64,000 nucleotides of DNA from Thermococcus sp. 2319x1 (lineage in GTDB: Archaea > Methanobacteriota_B > Thermococci > Thermococcales > Thermococcaceae), in the NCBI RefSeq assembly GCF_001484685.1, contig NZ_CP012200.1, positions 428,321 through 492,320 of the forward strand, written 5' to 3'. Position numbers and translations under genes: made by a program. Under the pieces are notes generated by a model. The model ran no database searches and had not been told where the DNA came from. It saw only the letters and a list, made by a program, of their open reading frames with translations. Shown one piece after another: positions 57,588-64,000 of this stretch. The first letter of the stretch is position 1, and every line of letters starts with the position of its first letter.

Positions 57588-58262
57588 TTGGATAAAAAAC
57601 TAGTTGCAGTGCTCCTTTTGGTTATCCTTGTGCTTGCTCCTTTGGGGGTCCTTACTTATGGGTATTTGCACTTTTCGAGTAATGTTTATCCGGACAAAGA
57701 ACCTTTGAGAAAAGTTCTTGTTAAGGTTCCTTATAAAGGAATCGACTATAAAATCCTTCTTGAAAGCTACAACACTGGAGATCCCCTCTTGGATTTAAAT
57801 CTAACCCTGAGAGGGAACGTATATGAGAGCATGACCCTCATCGTTGGAGATCCAATGTTTAGAAACTGTGATGCCAAGGCTCTTGGGGATGTGTGCATAT
57901 GGAGGACAAGGACAGTAACGGAAATAGCCGCTGTGTTGTCACCGGCGTTCACAGCAAATAGATACTGGTATTACATGGGAAAGGGATACGATGAGAATGA
58001 GTCCATGGCTATGGCTCAAGCCGATGTTGAAAAAATGCACACTGTCTCCCTTGGATTCATTCAGAAGGTCAAGATTGGACTTGGGATCGTTGGAAACAAA
58101 AAGCATCTCCTTGTCCTATTAAAGGGGCCTGCAGAAGGAGGAAAAATAGACCGCATATATTCCCCAAAAGAGGGTGTTGTAGTCCTCGAAGCAACAAGCG
58201 AGCAGACTCTCTTTGCGGAAGTTTTGCTGTTGAAAACCATCATAGCGTCGAGGGTTAAATGA
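57588..58262 (+). CDS. Signal-anchored extracellular protein
   Basis: 224 residues from TTG 57588, eight bases after GGAGG (TTG 57582 is closer). One N-terminal membrane helix (residues 4-26) followed by an extracellular alpha/beta domain with two Cys (FRNCDAKALGDVCIWR) that could form a disulfide. No family recognised. Directly downstream of the S-layer gene on the same strand; possibly co-transcribed. The 3' end overlaps the convergent radical SAM gene by 8 bp. Confidence 0.65.
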   Translation: MDKKLVAVLLLVILVLAPLGVLTYGYLHFSSNVYPDKEPLRKVLVKVPYKGIDYKILLESYNTGDPLLDLNLTLRGNVYESMTLIVGDPMFRNCDAKALGDVCIWRTRTVTEIAAVLSPAFTANRYWYYMGKGYDENESMAMAQADVEKMHTVSLGFIQKVKIGLGIVGNKKHLLVLLKGPAEGGKIDRIYSPKEGVVVLEATSEQTLFAEVLLLKTIIASRVK

Positions 58263-60000
58263 CCACCACATCCCTGTACATTTCCCTTTTCTCTGCTTCT
58301 ATAATTTCTAAAAACTCCTCCTTGCTTTTGAACGGTCTTTTTGCGAGGATTTTTGCAACTTTTTTCTTTCCAATTCCGGGCAGATAGCTTAAAACCTTTG
58401 AGCCCTCCCTGTTCACGTTTATGGGAATTGGTATACCGGTTATGCTCCTAAAGCCGTGGTCAACAATCAAAACGTCATAAAACCTGTTCAGCTCAATTTT
58501 CTTTGGGATTCCTACTATCAATGGATAACTCCCTATCTGCCTGCCGTATGTTAGGCCGTTATCAAACACCTCCGCCCTAACATCCCTCAAAATCGTCCCC
58601 ACCGGTACGAGCTTTTTAAGCATTGGGTAATCTATCTCGTGCCTTATCTTGTACTTGTAGTGCTTTATGAGACTTTTGTGCTTTTCGGTCTTTACCTTAT
58701 CCCTCATATACCACAAAGGGGTTCCTGGAAAGACAACGACCTGCCTTATGTTTATTCTCCTAACCAGTAACCCGTCGTCAAGGATTTTCTTTAAGAACTC
58801 GTAGGTAAGCTCGTAAGTCTTCTTAGTTTCTCCAGGAAGGCCGAAGAGGATGTTTATCCCTGGTAAAAGCCAGGGCATTCCGTTGTAGCCCCTTTTAGCG
58901 CCAACTTCATTCAAAATCCTGACCGCTTCGTAGGTTTCCTCCGCTGTGGAGTTCAAGTTGTTGATCCTCGCAACCTTTGGATCGGCCGTTTCAAGCCCAA
59001 AGGCAACGACGTTTCCAGGCGTGCCGTATTTTATAAGCGTCTTCGCAATTTTAATGCTTTCCTCGGGATAATTTGCTATAACCGCCGGGTTGGCATTGTC
59101 TACATGCAAGGTCTTCACATCCGGTGCAACTGTTCTAATCCCCTTGAAGAGCTTCTCAAGGGCTTCTGGATTTGGAATCGGAACCCTGCCGTTTGGCTTA
59201 GCCATGTATGAAAAGATACAGCTCTGCCTTCCTACCCTAAAGTGCCTTACTCCCAAGTTATAGAGCACTTCAACTTCCTTAACGATGTCTTCAATAGGTC
59301 GGTCTTCTATTGCTCTGTATCTCACGGGTTCGGTGCAGAAGGAACAGCCCCCCATACCTGCAGCTTTGGGACATCCCCTCTGGGTTTCGATTTCCACTAT
59401 AACGAAATCTGGATAATCGGGAAATTGCTTCACGACTTCGGCACCTAAGAGTGCGTAGTCCCTTAATTCCAAATAGTCCCTAAAGCGAAATGGATTTGCG
59501 TCCTTAGGGTTTGTGAAGAAGTCATAAAGAAAAGCCTCTAAGTCGCCGTAAACGATGTGGTCAAAAATTGCATGGGCAAGGGCTAGTTCCCTTGGGCTTA
59601 TCTTTGTCCCACCTTCATGGGCTGAGCCCATAAAAGCCGGCCCGCCGAGGATTTTAATGCCTTTGAAGGGTTTTATAAACTTTGCAACCTCTTCCACCTG
59701 AGAGGGAACCGCAGAGAGGTATTTTCCCGGAGTGTGCAGTCCACCGATGTATATGATCACATCAGCCTTCTCAAGGATTTCCTTTGTTTTATACACGTTG
59801 GGAGTTTTGTTCTTGGTTTTTATCCCCTGCTCGCCCTCAAAAGTAAAGCGGAGGTCATCTATCGTGAGGTAAAAAATTCTCGCATCTTTTCTGGCTTTTT
59901 TTATTGCACCGTAGGCGTATCTCGGGTAGATTCCTAAATAAGGGGGAACTCCGAGGCCAGCGGGTTCATCGGTGTAGCCGTCTATTATTGCAACTATCAT
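58255..60000 (-). CDS. Radical SAM protein with B12-binding-like N-terminus and C-terminal HhH
   Basis: 581 residues. The N-terminal 170 residues resemble a cobalamin-binding-like alpha/beta domain. The cluster motif is atypical: Cys210, Cys219 and Cys222 (CX8CX2C in RGCPKAAGMGGCSFC). A helix-hairpin-helix (YLPGIGKKKVAKILAKRPF) lies at about 541-559, suggesting nucleic-acid substrates. The family is known from archaeal genomes, but no function is assigned. Confidence 0.82.
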   Translation of the reverse strand: MIVAIIDGYTDEPAGLGVPPYLGIYPRYAYGAIKKARKDARIFYLTIDDLRFTFEGEQGIKTKNKTPNVYKTKEILEKADVIIYIGGLHTPGKYLSAVPSQVEEVAKFIKPFKGIKILGGPAFMGSAHEGGTKISPRELALAHAIFDHIVYGDLEAFLYDFFTNPKDANPFRFRDYLELRDYALLGAEVVKQFPDYPDFVIVEIETQRGCPKAAGMGGCSFCTEPVRYRAIEDRPIEDIVKEVEVLYNLGVRHFRVGRQSCIFSYMAKPNGRVPIPNPEALEKLFKGIRTVAPDVKTLHVDNANPAVIANYPEESIKIAKTLIKYGTPGNVVAFGLETADPKVARINNLNSTAEETYEAVRILNEVGAKRGYNGMPWLLPGINILFGLPGETKKTYELTYEFLKKILDDGLLVRRINIRQVVVFPGTPLWYMRDKVKTEKHKSLIKHYKYKIRHEIDYPMLKKLVPVGTILRDVRAEVFDNGLTYGRQIGSYPLIVGIPKKIELNRFYDVLIVDHGFRSITGIPIPINVNREGSKVLSYLPGIGKKKVAKILAKRPFKSKEEFLEIIEAEKREMYRDVVVI

Positions 60001-60035
60001 GTGTGGGGATTTTGGTTAGAGGTTTAAAAACCCAG

Positions 60036-60046
60036 CGAAAGTATTT
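60036..60046 (+). promoter_or_regulatory. TATA-like element before the 32-codon ORF
   Basis: cgaaagtatttaagttt lies about 38-48 nt before the ATG at 60084, in the gap beside the ksgA cluster. Confidence 0.4.
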
Positions 60047-60083
60047 AAGTTTAACTCAGATAGTTCGTACTGCGGTGTCCTTA

Positions 60084-61621
<1,538 letters not shown>

Positions 61622-61697
61622 GGTCTCTCCCCCCAAGAATATACAGCTTAGGGCTTTTAATACTTTTCGAGAAATTTTGAAAAAGAAGAAGAGAGCG

Positions 61698-62060
61698 CTA
61701 CTCTCTAAACTCTTCAAGGATTTCGAGTATCTTTTCTGCTTCTTCTTTGGTGGGCATGTGTTCTTCCTTGGCAAAGATGACCCTTATGTCAAAGTAGTCC
61801 TCGGGCATTATGTCAACAATTTTTGTTGCTATCCTTCCGTCGAGCCATTCAAAGAGGCCCGTTAGCTTTTCTCTAAGCTCTTTTGCCTTTTCTGCTGGAA
61901 GCTTTGAAAACCTCTCTGCATGCTCAATGCTGACCCTTGCCTCGTAGAATATTGGCTCCTCTGGGTTTTCCTCGACTCCCTCTTCTTTCCTTCTAAGCAG
62001 CAGCTCTTTTGCCTCTGGGATTGAGATGTATTCCTCCTTAAGCTTCTTGCGCCCTATCAT
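61698..62060 (-). CDS. rpo4: DNA-directed RNA polymerase subunit Rpo4 (RpoF)
   Basis: 120 residues from ATG 62060 (the frame also allows GTG 62069 overlapping the L21e stop). RARVSIEHAERF-like helical core and the C-terminal HRDC-like domain (PEDYFDIRVIFAKEEHMPT) match Rpo4, partner of Rpo7 in the stalk. Coupled to rpl21e. Confidence 0.93.
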   Translation of the reverse strand: MIGRKKLKEEYISIPEAKELLLRRKEEGVEENPEEPIFYEARVSIEHAERFSKLPAEKAKELREKLTGLFEWLDGRIATKIVDIMPEDYFDIRVIFAKEEHMPTKEEAEKILEILEEFRE

Positions 62061-62065
62061 AGCTC

Positions 62066-62359
62066 TCACTTCTGGGGTCTTAAATGGACTGGGTGAATAA
62101 AGAATGTCTTGGTCTTATCGCCATCAGTGAGCTGGACTATGTATGCATCTCCCCTCTTTCCAACCACTGTACCGGTTCTTCCATGGAACCTTGGATCGGG
62201 CATTCCTTTGTGGTAGCTTGGTTCAATCACTATGTGGACTTTCTGTCCAATCTCAAACTCTTGGAGGAACCTTGTTAATGGAGGAAGGCCTCTCCTCCTT
62301 GGTGACTTGCTAAGCTTACCTCTGGTTTTCCTTCTAACAGTATGGGCTTTCTGAACCAT
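62066..62359 (-). CDS. rpl21e: 50S ribosomal protein L21e
   Basis: 97 residues from ATG 62359 after [32 protein letters not shown] and [19 protein letters not shown] match L21e. First gene of the cluster with rpo4, DUF655 and ksgA. Confidence 0.97.
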   Translation of the reverse strand: MVQKAHTVRRKTRGKLSKSPRRRGLPPLTRFLQEFEIGQKVHIVIEPSYHKGMPDPRFHGRTGTVVGKRGDAYIVQLTDGDKTKTFFIHPVHLRPQK

Positions 62360-62482
62360 ATCAATCACCTCTTAGAGCTTATTTAGGAGTTTCAACAACT
62401 TATACGTTTAGGAACAGGCTTTTATCAACTACGGGTCTTTCCCAGTACCATAAGCTCATTTGCTCGACCATTTATAAAGTTT

Positions 62483-63655
62483 TCACTGTTCATCCAGGAT
62501 GTTCAGCACATCAAGCTTTTCGCACCAAGCCTTCTTTCCTAATATCTCGCTCACTGAAGGGGTTGTCCTTCCCTTGTCCCCGGAAATCAGCTCCTTTATG
62601 TAGAGTCCTCCGTCAGCTATCAGGCGGAGTTTAAAATGCCTCTCATCTAAAAGCTCACCTTCAGCCTTATGGACTTTTCTTATCCTCACAATATCTGCCC
62701 TTCTCCCTAAAACCCTTCTGGGGGTTCTTTGATGAATAGTCGCCCCCTCGAGTGCCTTAACGACCTTTTCAACCTCTTCCCTGCTGATGCCCTCCTCAAC
62801 ATAAACAAGGGCCTCGTATTCTTTTTTGTGGTTTGACGTGAGAACCTTTTCGGCTTCTTCATTGGTTATAAACCTAAGCCCCAAAACCTCAACTTTCCCG
62901 CTCTTGTTGATTTCCTCTGCAATTTTCTCTAAGTCAACATGCCTTTTTATTGGTCTCTTAACCTCAACGACAAAAGGCCGCCCATTCCCAAGCATTCTCA
63001 CATCTACGTCCTCTCTTCCAGCCCCGTGGAATATGCATTCCCCTTTTGTCGCTTTTGAAAAAGGTTTGCAGATTATTGACGCAACACTCTCTTTGAATCC
63101 CCTCAAAGGCGTTTGAGGGATTCCCCTAACCAGCTTCCTATAGCGACCGTAGATGTAGATAGGCCTTATCTGGAGTTCCACCCTCTCATTGTATGGTTCC
63201 ACTATAAAAACAACATCCGGGTCGCTTTTGTTTACAGGCTTTTGAAGTATGAGTTCAAGGATTTTTCCAATTTCTCTGTTCAATTCTCTGTTTATTGGCT
63301 CGGCATACTTCAACCCAAACTTTTCAATTATCTCCCGTTCTTTCTCTACAATTTCCTTGGGAACCCTTGAGCCAACGAGAAAGCCCTCAAACTCAAGCCC
63401 AAGCCTTGAAGCCTTATCATAGCAAAGCCTTGCAAGATATTCGGTCTTCTTGAAGACATTTCCGCAAAGCTCACACTCTTGGGGCTCCTGAAATCCATCC
63501 TCCCCCCTAGCTTCTCTTTCCATATTAATGACCAACCTTATTGATTTCCCCCGGATGCGATTTTCTCCTTTCCCAAGCAGGGCAAAGGCTCTTCCTAAGC
63601 AGTGGTTACATAGCTTGTGCTCTTTGAGCATCTCTTCGGCCTTTTCCATTATCAT
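62483..63655 (-). CDS. pus10: tRNA pseudouridine synthase Pus10
   Basis: About 390 residues (ATG 63655 or 63649). The N-terminal zinc-binding region CNHCLGRAF..CELCG precedes a THUMP-like domain, and the catalytic Asp is in GREDVDVRMLG. It makes pseudouridine 54 (and 55) in archaeal tRNAs. GHGAGREDVD-like context and KVHKAEGE motif support Pus10. Monocistronic; divergent from the HTH gene. Confidence 0.92.
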   Translation of the reverse strand: MIMEKAEEMLKEHKLCNHCLGRAFALLGKGENRIRGKSIRLVINMEREARGEDGFQEPQECELCGNVFKKTEYLARLCYDKASRLGLEFEGFLVGSRVPKEIVEKEREIIEKFGLKYAEPINRELNREIGKILELILQKPVNKSDPDVVFIVEPYNERVELQIRPIYIYGRYRKLVRGIPQTPLRGFKESVASIICKPFSKATKGECIFHGAGREDVDVRMLGNGRPFVVEVKRPIKRHVDLEKIAEEINKSGKVEVLGLRFITNEEAEKVLTSNHKKEYEALVYVEEGISREEVEKVVKALEGATIHQRTPRRVLGRRADIVRIRKVHKAEGELLDERHFKLRLIADGGLYIKELISGDKGRTTPSVSEILGKKAWCEKLDVLNILDEQ

Positions 63656-63700
63656 CGCTCGCACCCTTAAGCTTTTTAATGCCCTTTCAGACTTTTCCCT

Positions 63701-63994
63701 ATGATGACGAGAAGACAGAAGATAATAAAGCTTTTGGAGGAGAGGGACTACAGTGTAAGTGAACTTGCAGTGCTCCTTGAGATGAGGGGCAAAGGGAGTA
63801 AAAAGGCAATCCTTGAAGACCTTAAAGCTATTTCAAATATTGTAAAGCGTGAAGGAAAGGTTCTCCTCATTCAACCAGCCCAGTGCAGGAAGTGCGGCTT
63901 CGTATTTAGACCGGAGATAAAGATACCGGGTAGATGTCCAAAGTGCAGGTCGGAATGGATCGAAGAGCCGAGGTTTAAAATAGAGGCCCTATAG
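63701..63994 (+). CDS. HTH protein with C-terminal zinc ribbon (COG3357-like)
   Basis: 97 residues. Winged helix at about 10-55 (YSVSELAVLLEMRGKGSKKA), then a CxxC pair (CRKCG, CPKCR) of a zinc ribbon near the C-terminus. No ribosome site is visible; probably leaderless with TATA-like gctttttaatg near 63670. Function unknown; the family is described as predicted transcription regulators. Confidence 0.82.
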   Translation: MMTRRQKIIKLLEERDYSVSELAVLLEMRGKGSKKAILEDLKAISNIVKREGKVLLIQPAQCRKCGFVFRPEIKIPGRCPKCRSEWIEEPRFKIEAL

Positions 63995-64000
63995 GGGCTA

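Overview
The window reads as a chromosomal segment of a hyperthermophilic euryarchaeon of the order Thermococcales, most likely a lower-GC Thermococcus. Evidence: archaeal information-processing genes (PCNA, Gins51, TFS, Rpo4, aIF2-alpha, L44e, S27e, L21e, Nop10, Pus10, Taw3), a Thermococcus-type S-layer gene, a CGP-CTERM surface protein, type III RuBisCO-pathway ribose-1,5-bisphosphate isomerase, a Pyrococcus-like galactoside locus, TATA/BRE promoters and GGTG/GGAGG ribosome sites. Genes are dense, with many 4-base ATGA overlaps. I name no species.

Layout. 1-8.3 kb: end of a secernin-like peptidase, a small membrane protein, tldD/tldE, a large secreted protein, a cobalamin adenosyltransferase, aspartate racemase and a corA gene broken by an internal deletion. 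8.4-23.2 kb: an integrated element bounded by 47-bp repeats of the 3' part of tRNA-His; an intact tRNA-His (GTG) is at the right end. It has a decayed SSV-type split integrase, a broken toxin-antitoxin-like pair, a DUF365 protein, and a GC-rich operon of DUF1156 DNA methylase, DUF499 ATPase, a 176-aa unknown protein and an SNF2-like helicase with a DUF3883 C-terminus. Two small two-helix membrane proteins and an EVE-domain protein follow. The operon looks like an archaeal anti-virus modification/defence system of the helicase-methylase-ATPase (Hma-like) type, carried as cargo by an element that can probably no longer move by itself.

23.3-40.9 kb: core metabolism and information processing (Taw3, R15P isomerase, aminotransferase, HTH regulator, phosphopantothenate synthetase, CGP-CTERM protein, TFS, PCNA, Gins51, molybdopterin oxidoreductase, two DUF59 proteins, aldo/keto reductase with an amber codon, split LysO-type exporter, frameshifted ferritin-like gene, L44e/S27e/aIF2-alpha/Nop10/PAC2 cluster, EndoQ). 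40.9-46.7 kb: galactoside use: galT, GH1 beta-glycosidase, MFS transporter, GH57 alpha-galactosidase, galK. 46.7-64 kb: ThiL, SDR, HTH regulator, VapBC pair with an inverted repeat around its TATA box, ABC exporter, decayed secreted-protein gene, AmrS radical SAM enzyme, S-layer gene, radical SAM/HhH protein, the KsgA-DUF655-Rpo4-L21e cluster, Pus10 and an HTH/zinc-ribbon protein.

How it fits together: the element targets the tRNA-His 3' end and restores it. The methylase would mark self DNA, the ATPase and helicase would act on unmarked DNA, and two PUA-fold proteins (DUF365 and EVE) flanking the operon could read modified bases; all of this is inference. An unusual number of genes are interrupted for 64 kb (corA, integrase, antitoxin-like, PIN, aldo/keto reductase, ferritin-like, secreted protein), so sequence accuracy should be kept in mind.
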